From: Limnohabitans sp. 63ED37-2
Lineage (GTDB): Bacteria > Pseudomonadota > Gammaproteobacteria > Burkholderiales > Burkholderiaceae_C
Direction: 5' to 3'
DNA: 64,000 nt
Assembly: GCF_001412535.1 (NCBI RefSeq)
Contig: NZ_CP011774.1
Coordinates: 1,917,501-1,981,500, forward strand
This document shows positions 24,671 through 32,996 of this stretch, one piece after another. Every line of letters starts with the position of its first letter. Within the stretch, counting starts at the first letter, position 1. The position numbers and the translations under genes are program-made. The notes under the pieces were generated by a model. The model saw only the letters and a program-made list of their open reading frames with translations, ran no database searches and was not told where the DNA came from.

Positions 24671-25498
24671 ATGCAGCCGTGCACCCTTCAAAAAATAAGC
24701 ATTCAAGGCATTGGCCTTGAAACCCTGAGCATCGCCGCACCTGCCGGGGCCGAAGCGCCAACCCTCGTGTTTTTGCACGAAGGCCTGGGCAGCGTGCGCA
24801 TGTGGCGCGATTGGCCTGCCCTGCTGTGCGCCCAATTGGGCTGTGCGGGGCTGGTGTATTCCCGCCAGGGCTATGGCCAGTCTGACCCGGTGCCCGATGT
24901 GCGCGGCCCCTCTGGCCAAAAGGATGGCCAGCGGCATGGGCGCTTGTTGCCCGACTACATGCACCGCGAAGCTTGGGAGGTGTTGCCCGCCCTGCTGCAG
25001 GCCTTGGGCATCGCGCGGCCCGTGCTGCTGGGGCACTCGGATGGCGGCACCATCGCCTTGCTGCACGCCAGCCGTTTTCATGTGCGCGGGTGCATCGTCA
25101 TGGCCCCTCACGTCATGGTGGAGCCGGTATCGCTGCAGGCCATCACACAGGCCCGCCAAGCCTTTGAGCAAGGGCCCTTGCGCCAGCGTCTGGCCCCCTA
25201 CCACGCCGATGTGGACTGCGCCTTCTGGCAATGGAACGAGGTCTGGCTGAGCGCAGCTTTTGCCCGGTTTGACATCCGAGGCGAATTGAGCGGCATCCGA
25301 GCACCGCTGCTGGCCATTCAGGGCGTGGATGACCCTTATGGCACGCTGGCCCAGATCGAGGACATCGCCAAAGCTGTAACGCACACCACTTTGCTCACAC
25401 TGCCGGGCTGCGGCCATTCACCTCACCGCGACCAAGCCGACGCCGTGTTGGGTGCGGTGAAAACCTTCATGGCCCAGTTACCAAAAAATCAGTCATGA
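24671..25498 (+). CDS. Alpha/beta-fold hydrolase
   Basis: A 275-residue alpha/beta hydrolase. The oxyanion region LVFLHEGLGSVRMW precedes the nucleophile elbow LLGHSDGGTIALL (serine in G-H-S-D-G). An acid residue lies in IQGVDDPYG and the catalytic histidine in GCGHSPHRDQ. The substrate cannot be read from the sequence. Close relatives include esterases and epoxide/lactone hydrolases. The ATG at 24671 (MQPCTLQKIS) is chosen; the open frame upstream covers the divergent propeller gene's 5' end and is not real coding. Single-gene unit. Confidence 0.85.
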   Translation: MQPCTLQKISIQGIGLETLSIAAPAGAEAPTLVFLHEGLGSVRMWRDWPALLCAQLGCAGLVYSRQGYGQSDPVPDVRGPSGQKDGQRHGRLLPDYMHREAWEVLPALLQALGIARPVLLGHSDGGTIALLHASRFHVRGCIVMAPHVMVEPVSLQAITQARQAFEQGPLRQRLAPYHADVDCAFWQWNEVWLSAAFARFDIRGELSGIRAPLLAIQGVDDPYGTLAQIEDIAKAVTHTTLLTLPGCGHSPHRDQADAVLGAVKTFMAQLPKNQS

Positions 25499-25533
25499 AG
25501 CTGTGCATGAAGACACCCATTTAGAGCCGCGGC

Positions 25534-26277
25534 TCAGGGCTTGAGCACCGCCAAATCCGAGAGCGTCAAAAAGCGCCATTGACCAGGGGCCAGATCGCCC
25601 AACACCAGACCACCGATTTGAGAGCGGTGCAAGGCCTCGACCCGGTTGCCCACGGCCGCCACCATGCGCTTGACCTGGTGGTATTTGCCTTCGGTCAGGG
25701 TGAGTTTCAGGTGCAACTCGCTCACGGCCTCGCAGGCGGCGGCTTTGACGGGCTGGGGGTCGTCGTCCAGCACCACACCGGCCAGCAGTTTGTCCACCAT
25801 GTCGGGCGTGATCGGGTGCTTGGTGGTGACCTCATAAACCTTGGGCACATGGTGCTTGGGCGAGCTCATCTTGTGGATGAACTGGCCGTCGTCGGTGAGC
25901 AGCAGCAAACCGGTGGTGTCTTGGTCGAGCCGACCCACGGCCTGAACGCCCTGCACCGCCGCTTTTTGCGGGCGCTGGCGCAAAGGCGCGGGCAGCAAGG
26001 TGTAGATGCTCGGCCAGGTGGAGGGTTTTTGCGAACACTCGGTGCCTGCAGGCTTGTGCAGCAGCACATAGGCTTTGTCCAGGTAGGGCCAAGCCGTGCC
26101 TTGCACGGTGAACTGCAGGTCCTCCAGGTCAAAGAATTCACCCGCATCGGTGACGGTTTGGCCTTGCACTTGAACGTGGCCTTGCTGGACCAGGCCTGCA
26201 CACACGCGGCGGGTTCCAAAGCCCTGGCTGAACAAAATGTCTTCCAGGCGCATGGGTTTGAGGGGTTTGGCTTTCAT
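25534..26277 (-). CDS. rsuA: RsuA-family 16S rRNA pseudouridine synthase
   Basis: A 247-residue synthase with an N-terminal S4 RNA-binding domain (RLEDILFSQGFGTRRVCAGL, about 9-60) and the catalytic motif VGRLDQDTTGLLLLTDDG. The end contains LTLTEGKYHQVKRMVAAVGN, close to E. coli RsuA, which makes pseudouridine 516 of 16S rRNA. Start choices are ATG 26277 (MKAKPLKP) and ATG 26253 (MRLEDIL); both give a complete S4 domain. It is the third pseudouridine synthase in this window, but the three lie in separate units. Divergent from the 97-residue gene. Confidence 0.85.
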   Translation of the reverse strand: MKAKPLKPMRLEDILFSQGFGTRRVCAGLVQQGHVQVQGQTVTDAGEFFDLEDLQFTVQGTAWPYLDKAYVLLHKPAGTECSQKPSTWPSIYTLLPAPLRQRPQKAAVQGVQAVGRLDQDTTGLLLLTDDGQFIHKMSSPKHHVPKVYEVTTKHPITPDMVDKLLAGVVLDDDPQPVKAAACEAVSELHLKLTLTEGKYHQVKRMVAAVGNRVEALHRSQIGGLVLGDLAPGQWRFLTLSDLAVLKP

Positions 26278-26332
26278 GGGGCATGATTGTCGCCTCGAAT
26301 CAGACCCTTGTCGCTTGCAGGAGACCCGGCCC

Positions 26333-26626
26333 ATGAGTGCTGCCCTTGAATCGCTCGACCGCATGAACACCGCCCTGGCCCGCAGCCAAAACGGCGAATT
26401 GCCGCAAAGCGAAATGATTCGCCTGTGGCGCTCAGAATCGGCCTCTTTGGCACTGCCCGCACGCTTTGACGAGGTGCTGCACCCCTTGCTGGACCGCATC
26501 GAGGCCAGCGTTTTGTTCAGCGAAGAAAGTTGCTCGTTCAGCCAAAAGGATTTGCTGGCCAGCCTGCAAATGTGGGCCGACAAGGCGCGGCTGCGGCTGT
26601 CCAGCCAAAACGGCGCACAAACCTAA
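26333..26626 (+). CDS. Hypothetical 97-residue protein
   Basis: A small soluble protein of 97 residues, starting MSAALESLDRMNTALARSQ after an AGGAGA ribosome-binding site. It looks mostly alpha-helical, mildly acidic, with no membrane segment and one cysteine (ESCSFSQKD). No family is recognised. It ends four bases inside the convergent dusC gene. The strong Shine-Dalgarno and balanced codon use support a real gene; function unknown. Confidence 0.7.
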   Translation: MSAALESLDRMNTALARSQNGELPQSEMIRLWRSESASLALPARFDEVLHPLLDRIEASVLFSEESCSFSQKDLLASLQMWADKARLRLSSQNGAQT

Positions 26627-27612
26627 ATCGCGTGCGCCAGCTCTGGCGCTGAGGCCGTGTGCTGAGCCAGCCAGCGCTCGATGTGGCCCGCGTCGTGCAC
26701 CAGGCGCAACTCGTCAAAAGCCTGTTGCGCCTCGGGGTAAACACGGCGCATGTAGTTCAGCCACTGCTTGAGACGCCCCGCCCGGTGCCGCGTGGCCACG
26801 CGGGCACTCACACCCAGCCAGAACACCTGCATCAAAGCCACTAAGCGGGACCAGGCCACCCCCTGACCCGGTGCCCGTGCTTGCCCTGTGGCCAACTGGT
26901 GCGCAATGGCCAGCGCCAGCCCCGGGTCGGTGACCATGCCGCGCCCGATCATGAGGCGGTCGCAGCCCGTCACCTCGCGGCAGCGCAGGGCATCACCCAC
27001 CGTCCAAATTTCGCCATTGGCCACAATGGGCAAACGCACATGCTGGCGCAAGTCGGCAATGCGGTCCCAATAAGCGGGTGGGCGGTAACCGTGCGCCTTG
27101 GTGCGGGCATGCACCACCAACTCGCTGGCCCCGGCCGCCTCGATGGCCAAGGCGCATTCCTCGGCGCGGCTGTCGTCGTTGTAGCCCAAACGCATCTTGG
27201 CCGAAACCGGGATGTGCGCGGGCACCGCGCGGCGCACCGTCGCCACGATTTGCCCCACCAACTCGGGCTCGTCCAGCAGCACGGCGCCGCCGCGGTGCTG
27301 GTTCACGGTTTTGGCCGGGCAACCAAAGTTCAGATCAATGCCGTGCGGCTGCAACTCGGCCAGCGCCGCCGCGTTGTCGGCCAGGCACACCGGGTCCGAA
27401 CCCAGCAGCTGCACCTTGACCGGCACGCCCGCTGGTGTGCGGCTTTGGTTGAGCAACTCGGGGGCCACCCGAATGAAGGCGCGGCGCGGCAAGACCGTGT
27501 TGGTCACACGGATGAATTCGGACACACACTCGTGCACACCGCCCACGCGCGTGAGGACATCGCGCAAGGTGTGGTCGAGCAGCCCCTCCATGGGGGCCAG
27601 CATGATGTGCAT
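26623..27612 (-). CDS. dusC: tRNA-dihydrouridine synthase, DusC type
   Basis: A 329-residue FMN enzyme that reduces uridine in tRNA, most similar in pattern to DusC (U16). It opens with MLAPMEGLLDHTLRDVL and carries the signature GIDLNFGCPAKTVNQHRGG with the catalytic cysteine in NFGCPAK. The FMN/RNA sites VSAKMRLGYND, LVVHARTKAHGY and IVANGEIW follow, and MIGRGMVTDP. The C-terminal part (after about 245) is the helical tRNA-binding domain. Overlaps the convergent 97-residue gene by four bases. Confidence 0.9.
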   Translation of the reverse strand: MHIMLAPMEGLLDHTLRDVLTRVGGVHECVSEFIRVTNTVLPRRAFIRVAPELLNQSRTPAGVPVKVQLLGSDPVCLADNAAALAELQPHGIDLNFGCPAKTVNQHRGGAVLLDEPELVGQIVATVRRAVPAHIPVSAKMRLGYNDDSRAEECALAIEAAGASELVVHARTKAHGYRPPAYWDRIADLRQHVRLPIVANGEIWTVGDALRCREVTGCDRLMIGRGMVTDPGLALAIAHQLATGQARAPGQGVAWSRLVALMQVFWLGVSARVATRHRAGRLKQWLNYMRRVYPEAQQAFDELRLVHDAGHIERWLAQHTASAPELAHAI

Positions 27613-27635
27613 GGCGGGCCTGAAAGCGATATCGA

Positions 27636-28154
27636 TCAGCCGAGCTTGCGCTTGAGGCGAACTTCTTCGACCTTCACGCCACCCAGAGGCACGGTGCGTG
27701 CGGTGTTCATCTCACGCTTGAAGCCCGCCAGGTCGTGAAAGCGCAGCGTGCGCTCGTGCAGCAGGGGCAGCCACACGGTGACGTCGGTGCAGTCTTCATC
27801 TTCCAGCCCTTCGCGGGCCGCGTCCCACAGGGCCAGGCCAATGCCTTGACCAATGCGGTCTGGGGCCGCGTAGATGGCCCAGATTTCGCCCGTGGTGTTT
27901 TTGCTCTTGGGGTCACGCGAGCGGTCAAAGCCCACAAAGCCCACGATGTCTTTGCCTTCCACCGCCACCATGACCTGCGGCTCGCCGTACTCAATGGCCT
28001 CTTTCCAGAAGGACACGCGTTTGGGCATGGGCGTGGCGTCCCAGTGGGCATCGGGCACTTGGCCTTCGTAGGCGGCGCGGCAGGCGCTCACATGCAATGC
28101 GGCCACGGCAGGCGCGTCTTGGAGGGTGGCAAATCGGACTTGGATATCGGACAT
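27636..28154 (-). CDS. GNAT-family N-acetyltransferase
   Basis: A 172-residue acetyltransferase of the GNAT fold. The N-terminal segment MSDIQVRFATLQDAPAVAALH is followed by the strand/loop GEIWAIYAAPDRIGQGIGLAL, in which the R/Q-x-x-G-x-G/A acetyl-CoA pyrophosphate loop reads RIGQGIG. The end FHDLAGFKREMNTARTV is the usual helix-strand finish. The substrate is not predictable. The ATG at 28154 is used; an in-frame start at 28211 would add residues lacking similarity. It is divergent from the cytochrome pair. Confidence 0.85.
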   Translation of the reverse strand: MSDIQVRFATLQDAPAVAALHVSACRAAYEGQVPDAHWDATPMPKRVSFWKEAIEYGEPQVMVAVEGKDIVGFVGFDRSRDPKSKNTTGEIWAIYAAPDRIGQGIGLALWDAAREGLEDEDCTDVTVWLPLLHERTLRFHDLAGFKREMNTARTVPLGGVKVEEVRLKRKLG

Positions 28155-28248
28155 GGCTTGAACAGATGAGAGGAAAACAACGCACTTGGGGCCCAAGGGC
28201 TTTTGGCGCAAAACCCGACATTGTCGCCGCTTCGGTTATCTTCAAGGC

Positions 28249-29109
28249 ATGAGGATGTTTCTAAGCCGTCAGAATTTCACCGCGCCCAGGCCGCCAGCCT
28301 CCCAGGGCCAAGCCACACACCCCAGCTTGCGCCAGACCTCCAGCGGGTTTTTCAAAGGCTTGGTTTGGGCCGCATTGGCGCTGTGCGCTGGCGCCGCGAG
28401 CGCCCAAACACCGGCCCGCTTTGCCGACGACATGGCCGAGCGCACCCGCGCCTGCACCGCCTGTCACGGTGACCAGGGACGCGCCGGGCCCGATGGTTAC
28501 TACCCACGCCTGGCGGGCAAACCGGCCGGCTACCTGCACAACCAGCTGCGCAATTTTGCGCAAGGCCGCCGCCACTACGACCTGATGGCCCGCTTGGTTG
28601 ACCCCTTGACCGACGCGTATCTGGGCGAGATGGCCCTGTACTTTTCCAAGCTCCAATTGCCCTACCCCGCCCCCACCGCCAACAATGCGATCACACCCGA
28701 GCGCCTGGCCAAAGGCCAGCAATTGGTGACCCAAGGCGACGCCACCCGTGGCCTGCCCGCCTGCACCCAGTGCCACGGCGTGCGGCTGACAGGTGTTCAG
28801 CCCAACGTGCCCGGGCTCTTGGGCTTGCCGCTCGACTACCTGAACGCCCAGTTGGGCGCTTGGCAAACCGCACAACGCCGTGCCCACGCGCCCGATTGCA
28901 TGGCCGAAATTGTCAAACGCATGCCCGCGCAGGACCTGATCGCGGTGTCGAGTTGGCTGGCCCGCCAGCCCTTGCCTGCCGATACGCGAGCGGCCGAGAC
29001 CGCCCCGGCTGGCCCGGCCTTGCCCGAGGCCCTGCGCTGCGGCAGCGCCCCCGAACTCTCGGCCACACGCCAGGCCACCGCCCCAGCCAAGGCAGGGGGC
29101 CAGCCATGA
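28249..29109 (+). CDS. Dihaem cytochrome c (exported)
   Basis: A 286-residue exported cytochrome with two haem-attachment motifs, CTACH (in RTRACTACHGDQGRAGPDG) and CTQCH (in LPACTQCHGVRLTG), each the start of a class I-like cytochrome c domain. A signal segment (LVWAALALCAGAASAQ) follows a 35-residue arginine-containing leader. Distal methionine ligands are probably in DLMARLVD/ADCM-type positions but cannot be fixed. Its stop overlaps the ATG of the next cytochrome gene. The pair probably forms one periplasmic electron-transfer unit. Start ATG at 28249. Confidence 0.87.
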   Translation: MRMFLSRQNFTAPRPPASQGQATHPSLRQTSSGFFKGLVWAALALCAGAASAQTPARFADDMAERTRACTACHGDQGRAGPDGYYPRLAGKPAGYLHNQLRNFAQGRRHYDLMARLVDPLTDAYLGEMALYFSKLQLPYPAPTANNAITPERLAKGQQLVTQGDATRGLPACTQCHGVRLTGVQPNVPGLLGLPLDYLNAQLGAWQTAQRRAHAPDCMAEIVKRMPAQDLIAVSSWLARQPLPADTRAAETAPAGPALPEALRCGSAPELSATRQATAPAKAGGQP

Positions 29110-30440
29110 AAAACGCTGTGCTCAAGATGAACCCCGTCCAACGCTTGGGCTGGGTCACGCTGGCCAGCGTGTTGCTGCTGGCCTTGGGTGTCGTGTGGGA
29201 CAACTGGGGCGATCTGCTGAGGCCACAAAACGACAACACGGCCCTCACAGCACCAGCCACCGAAGCCCAGATTGAACAAGGCCGCTACCTTGCCCTGGCA
29301 GGCAACTGCATGGCCTGCCACACCACCCGGGGCGGCACCCCTTTTGCGGGGGGGCGCCGCATCGACACGCCCTTTGGTGGCGTTTACAGCAACAACCTCA
29401 CACCCGACCCCGAAACGGGCCTGGGCCGCTGGACCCCGCAGGACTTCTGGCAAGCCATGCACCGGGGCCGCTCCAAAGATGGGCGCTTGTTGGCCCCGGC
29501 TTTCCCGTACAACCACACCAGCGTCATCACCCGCAGTGACAGCGATGCCATTTTTGCTTGGCTGAACACCCTGCCCCCAGTGGTGCAGGCCCAGCCGACC
29601 CACACCCTGGTCTGGCCCGTGGGCACACAGCCCGCTCTGGCCGTGTGGCGCAGCCTGTTTTTTGAGCCCAGCCCTTTTCAAGCCGCCCCAACTCACAGCG
29701 CCGAATGGAACCGGGGCGCTTACCTGGTGCAAGGCCTGGGCCACTGCGCCGCCTGCCACAGCCCGCGCAATGCGCTGGGGGCCAGCGGCGCGGTGAACGA
29801 CCTGTCGGGAGGCCTGATGCCCGTGGTCAACTGGTATGCACCCGACCTGACCCGAGACACCGAAAGCGGCCTGGCCAGCACGCCCTTGCCCGAGATCGTG
29901 CGCTTGCTGCGCACCGGTGCGTCCAGCACCGCCCAAACCAGCGGCCCCATGGGCGAAGTGGTGCAGCACAGCCTGCAGCACCTGACCGAGGCCGACCTGA
30001 ACGCCATGGCCGTGTACCTGCAGTCGCGCGCCCAAAACACGCCTCAGCCCACCACGGCCAAGACCCCAACTGCCCGCATCAGCCTGCAGGTGGCCACCCA
30101 GGGCACCAAGGTCTACGAGCGCCAGTGTTTGCAATGCCACGGCGAGCAAGGCGCGGGCGTCACCACCGCCTCGGGCGAGGTGGCCTACCCTGCCCTGGCG
30201 GGCAACCGCGCCGTGCTGCTGAGCGACCCCACCAACCTGGTGCAGCTGGTGCTGTATGGCGGCTACGGCCCGGCCACCCAGGGCCATCCGCGCCCTTTTG
30301 GCATGCCACCTGCTGTGCTGGAGCTGGATGACCGGGACATCGCGGCCGTGCTGACCCACCTGCGCACGCGCTGGGGTAACCAAGCCAGCGAAGTCACCCC
30401 CTTGCAGGTCAACCGCATCCGCGCGGCGCAGGGCCACTGA
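29106..30440 (+). CDS. Trihaem cytochrome c, alcohol-dehydrogenase-subunit type
   Basis: A 444-residue exported cytochrome with three haem motifs: CMACH, CAACH and CLQCH. A membrane anchor or uncleaved signal (VTLASVLLLALGVVWDNWG) is at the N-terminus. The first domain carries FGGVYSNNLTPDPETGLGRW, as seen in the cytochrome c subunit of alcohol and gluconate dehydrogenases. No dehydrogenase large subunit lies next to it, so the partner must be elsewhere or the pair works with another donor. The start overlaps the preceding cytochrome gene (ATGA). Confidence 0.87.
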   Translation: MKNAVLKMNPVQRLGWVTLASVLLLALGVVWDNWGDLLRPQNDNTALTAPATEAQIEQGRYLALAGNCMACHTTRGGTPFAGGRRIDTPFGGVYSNNLTPDPETGLGRWTPQDFWQAMHRGRSKDGRLLAPAFPYNHTSVITRSDSDAIFAWLNTLPPVVQAQPTHTLVWPVGTQPALAVWRSLFFEPSPFQAAPTHSAEWNRGAYLVQGLGHCAACHSPRNALGASGAVNDLSGGLMPVVNWYAPDLTRDTESGLASTPLPEIVRLLRTGASSTAQTSGPMGEVVQHSLQHLTEADLNAMAVYLQSRAQNTPQPTTAKTPTARISLQVATQGTKVYERQCLQCHGEQGAGVTTASGEVAYPALAGNRAVLLSDPTNLVQLVLYGGYGPATQGHPRPFGMPPAVLELDDRDIAAVLTHLRTRWGNQASEVTPLQVNRIRAAQGH

Positions 30441-30506
30441 ACCCTGGGCAGGTGCTTGTCATCTGCGGCACTGCATTCCTCGCGCGATGCCCCTAAGATT
30501 TTTGGC

Positions 30507-31262
30507 ATGACCACACACCTCTACATCCTGACCGGCGCTTCGCGTGGCATGGGACTGGCCATGGCCGAGCAGCTGCTGCAGCCAGGCAACACCTTGCTGT
30601 GCATCTCGCGCCACGCCAACGCTGACCTGGCTCTCTCCGCCCAAAAGGCGGCTGTGCCGCTTTCGCAATGGACCCACGACCTGGCTGACGGTGAAGGCGC
30701 CAGCGAGCGGCTGCGCGACTGGCTGCTGGCACAGAACCCGGCTGATTTCGTCAGTGTCAGCCTGATCAACAACGCGGGCGTCATCCCGCCCATTAAGCCG
30801 CTGCGACAGTCCCAAGCCGCCGATCTGGCGATGGCCCTGCGTGTGGGCCTGGAAGCGCCGATGGCGCTGAGCGCGGCGTTTGTGGGGGCCACACAGGCCT
30901 GGCCCATGCCCCGCAAAGTGCTCAACATTTCTTCGGGCCTGGGCCGCTTTCCCATGGCCTCACAAGCGGGCTACTGCGCGGCCAAAGCGGGCATGGACCA
31001 CTTCACTCGCTGCTTGGCGCTGGACGAAGCCCCACTGCCCAACGGCGCCCGCGTGTGCTCACTCGCCCCCGGCGTGATCGACACCGACATGCAGGTGCAG
31101 CTGCGCGGTGCGGCGGGCGAGGCGTTTCCGGACCAAGCGAAGTTTTTGCAACTCAAAGCGCAAGGCCAGCTCAGCTCGCCCGCACAGGCGGCCGAGCAAG
31201 TTTTGCGCTTTTTGGCCCGGCCCGATTTCGGGCGCGAGCCCGTGGCCGACGTGCGGGGCTGA
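30507..31262 (+). CDS. Short-chain dehydrogenase/reductase
   Basis: A 251-residue Rossmann-fold SDR. It has the cofactor motif TGASRGMGLAMA, the NNAG stretch (SLINNAGVIPP), serine in LNISSGLGRF and the catalytic Y-x3-K in AGYCAAKAGMDHF. The first motif plus the basic residue in ISRHAN suggest NADPH use. Similarity in layout to sepiapterin-reductase-like bacterial SDRs is noted, but the substrate is unknown. Start ATG at 30507. It follows the cytochrome pair and precedes the thiolase. Confidence 0.87.
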   Translation: MTTHLYILTGASRGMGLAMAEQLLQPGNTLLCISRHANADLALSAQKAAVPLSQWTHDLADGEGASERLRDWLLAQNPADFVSVSLINNAGVIPPIKPLRQSQAADLAMALRVGLEAPMALSAAFVGATQAWPMPRKVLNISSGLGRFPMASQAGYCAAKAGMDHFTRCLALDEAPLPNGARVCSLAPGVIDTDMQVQLRGAAGEAFPDQAKFLQLKAQGQLSSPAQAAEQVLRFLARPDFGREPVADVRG

Positions 31263-31330
31263 AAGGCTCAGCCACCAAACTGCGCCGCTTGTCAGGCCTC
31301 TGTAGCCATTGCGCCTGACACTGATCGGCG

Positions 31331-31358
31331 TTGACCCCTGTACCCATTTGTCTATCTT
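31331..31358 (+). promoter_or_regulatory. Probable sigma-70 promoter of the thiolase gene
   Basis: TTGACC (-35, five of six consensus bases) at 31331-31336, a 16-base spacer, and TATCTT (-10) at 31353-31358. It lies 18 bases before the thiolase ATG, so the leader would be short (about 10 bases), with the GGAG ribosome-binding site close to the predicted start of transcription. Confidence 0.5.
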
Positions 31359-31376
31359 TTAAATCTGGAGAACCCC

Positions 31377-32561
31377 ATGAGCCGTGAAGTTGTTGTTGTC
31401 AGCGGTGTGCGCACCGCCATTGGAACTTTTGGCGGCAGCCTCAAGGACATTGCCCCCACCGAGCTGGCGGCGCAAGTCGTGCGCGAAGCCCTGTCCCGCG
31501 CGGGCACCTCTGGCCAAGACGTCGGCCATGTGGTCTTTGGCCATGTGGTCAACACCGAACCCAAAGACATGTACCTGTCGCGCGTGGCGGCCATCAACGG
31601 CGGCTGCGCCGAGGGCACCCCCGCCTTCAACGTGAACCGCCTGTGCGGCTCGGGCCTGCAAGCCATCGTGAGCGCCAGCCAAGCCATCATGCTGGGTGAC
31701 TGCGACATCGCCATTGGCGGTGGTGCAGAAAACATGAGCCGTGCGCCTTATGCCAGTCTGGCCACCCGCTTTGGCGCACGCATGGGTGACACCAAAATGA
31801 TCGACATGATGATCGGCGCCCTGCACGACCCCTTCCACAACATCCACATGGGTGTGACGGCCGAAAACGTGGCGGCCAAATACGGCATCACCCGCGAAAT
31901 GCAAGACGCCCTGGCTCTCGAAAGCCACAACCGCGCCGAACGCGCCACGGCAGAGGGCCGCTTCAAAGACCAGATCATGCCGGTCATGCTGAAAAGCAAA
32001 AAGGGCGACGTGGCCTACACCACCGACGAGCATTTCCGCCCTGACTGCAAGCTCGAAGACATGGCCAAGCTCAAGCCTGTGTTTGTGAAAGAAAACGGCA
32101 CCGTGACCGCCGGCAACGCATCGGGCATCAACGACGCCGCAGCCGCTGTGGTGTTGATGGAAGCCGGTGCCGCCAAGGCGCGTGGCGCCAAGCCCATGGC
32201 ACGCTTGGTGGGTTACGCCCATACGGGTCTGGACCCCAAGATCATGGGTGTGGGCCCCATCTCGGCCACCCACGCGGTGCTCAAAAAGACCGGCCTCACG
32301 GTGAACGACCTGGACGTGATCGAAGCCAACGAAGCCTTTGCCGCCCAAGCCTGCGCCGTGACGCGCGAGTTGGGTCTGGACCCGGCCAAGGTCAACCCCA
32401 ACGGCTCGGGCATCTCGCTGGGCCACCCCATCGGTGCCACGGGTGCACTGATCACCGTGAAAGCCTTGTACGAGTTGCAGCGTGTCAACGGCCGCTACGC
32501 ACTGGTGACCATGTGCATCGGCGGCGGTCAGGGCATCGCCGCGATTTTTGAGCGCATGTGA
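31377..32561 (+). CDS. bktB: Acetyl-CoA acetyltransferase / beta-ketothiolase (BktB type)
   Basis: A 394-residue thiolase that condenses or cleaves acyl-CoA with acetyl-CoA. The active cysteine is in NRLCGSGLQAI, the histidine in GHPIGATG and the second cysteine in TMCIGGGQG. The N- and C-termini (REVVVVSGVRTAIGTFGG, GIAAIFERM) are very close to BktB of Cupriavidus, which supplies short-chain ketoacyl-CoA for polyhydroxyalkanoate synthesis. No phaB or phaC lies nearby, so a role in fatty acid or amino acid degradation is also possible. A sigma-70 promoter is upstream and a strong terminator downstream. Confidence 0.93.
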   Translation: MSREVVVVSGVRTAIGTFGGSLKDIAPTELAAQVVREALSRAGTSGQDVGHVVFGHVVNTEPKDMYLSRVAAINGGCAEGTPAFNVNRLCGSGLQAIVSASQAIMLGDCDIAIGGGAENMSRAPYASLATRFGARMGDTKMIDMMIGALHDPFHNIHMGVTAENVAAKYGITREMQDALALESHNRAERATAEGRFKDQIMPVMLKSKKGDVAYTTDEHFRPDCKLEDMAKLKPVFVKENGTVTAGNASGINDAAAAVVLMEAGAAKARGAKPMARLVGYAHTGLDPKIMGVGPISATHAVLKKTGLTVNDLDVIEANEAFAAQACAVTRELGLDPAKVNPNGSGISLGHPIGATGALITVKALYELQRVNGRYALVTMCIGGGQGIAAIFERM

Positions 32562-32582
32562 GGCTTCGGGTCTGACCCCAAC

Positions 32583-32616
32583 AAAAAATGGGCCTCCACA
32601 GAGGCCCATTTTTTTC
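32583..32616 (+). terminator. Rho-independent terminator after the thiolase gene
   Basis: The stem AAAATGGGCCTC / GAGGCCCATTTT around a CACA loop, followed by a run of T residues. It lies about 25 bases after the thiolase stop. The A-rich left arm makes it usable in both directions, so it may also serve the convergent ridA gene. Confidence 0.85.
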
Positions 32617-32636
32617 GGGAGCGCATGAGGGCGGCG

Positions 32637-32996
32637 TCAGCCCTTGACCGCCGCTGTGACCACCACCTCGATCAAATAGGCCGGATTGGCCAGTGCCGCT
32701 TGCACAGTGGCACGGGGTGGCGCACTGCCGGCCACCACCCAAGCGTCCCACACCTCGTTCATGGCGGCGATGTCGGTGATGTCTTGGAGGTAAATCTGGG
32801 TGCGCAGGATGCGGGTTTTGTCGCTGCCCGCCTCGGCCAGGCGTCGTTCGATCTGCTGCAGCACATCGGCCGTTTGGCTGCGGATGTCGGTGGCCTCGCA
32901 TTCGGGCACCATGCCCGCCAAATACACCACGCCATTAAAAACCGCCGCTTCGCTGTAACGGGCCGCGACATGCAGGCGCTGGATGTCGGTGTTCAT
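32637..32996 (-). CDS. RidA-family (YjgF) enamine/imine deaminase
   Basis: A 119-residue trimeric protein of the Rid family. It has GVVYLAGMVPE, the arginine in APPRATVQAALAN and YLIEVVVTAAV at the end; these include the arginine and glutamate that catalyse imine hydrolysis in RidA. The gene is last in the operon aldo/keto reductase-ybaK-plsY-ridA; its ATG overlaps the plsY stop as ATGA. The archetype detoxifies 2-aminoacrylate produced by PLP enzymes. Confidence 0.87.
   Translation of the reverse strand: MNTDIQRLHVAARYSEAAVFNGVVYLAGMVPECEATDIRSQTADVLQQIERRLAEAGSDKTRILRTQIYLQDITDIAAMNEVWDAWVVAGSAPPRATVQAALANPAYLIEVVVTAAVKG

Noticed and set aside
28836..30437. A 533-codon minus-strand frame opposite the trihaem cytochrome gene.
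   Set aside because: Shadow; the cytochrome frame has three intact haem motifs and a coupled start.
31377..32561. Reading the thiolase as evidence of a polyhydroxyalkanoate operon.
   Set aside because: No phaC, phaB or phasin gene lies within the window; the thiolase stands alone between a promoter and a terminator.
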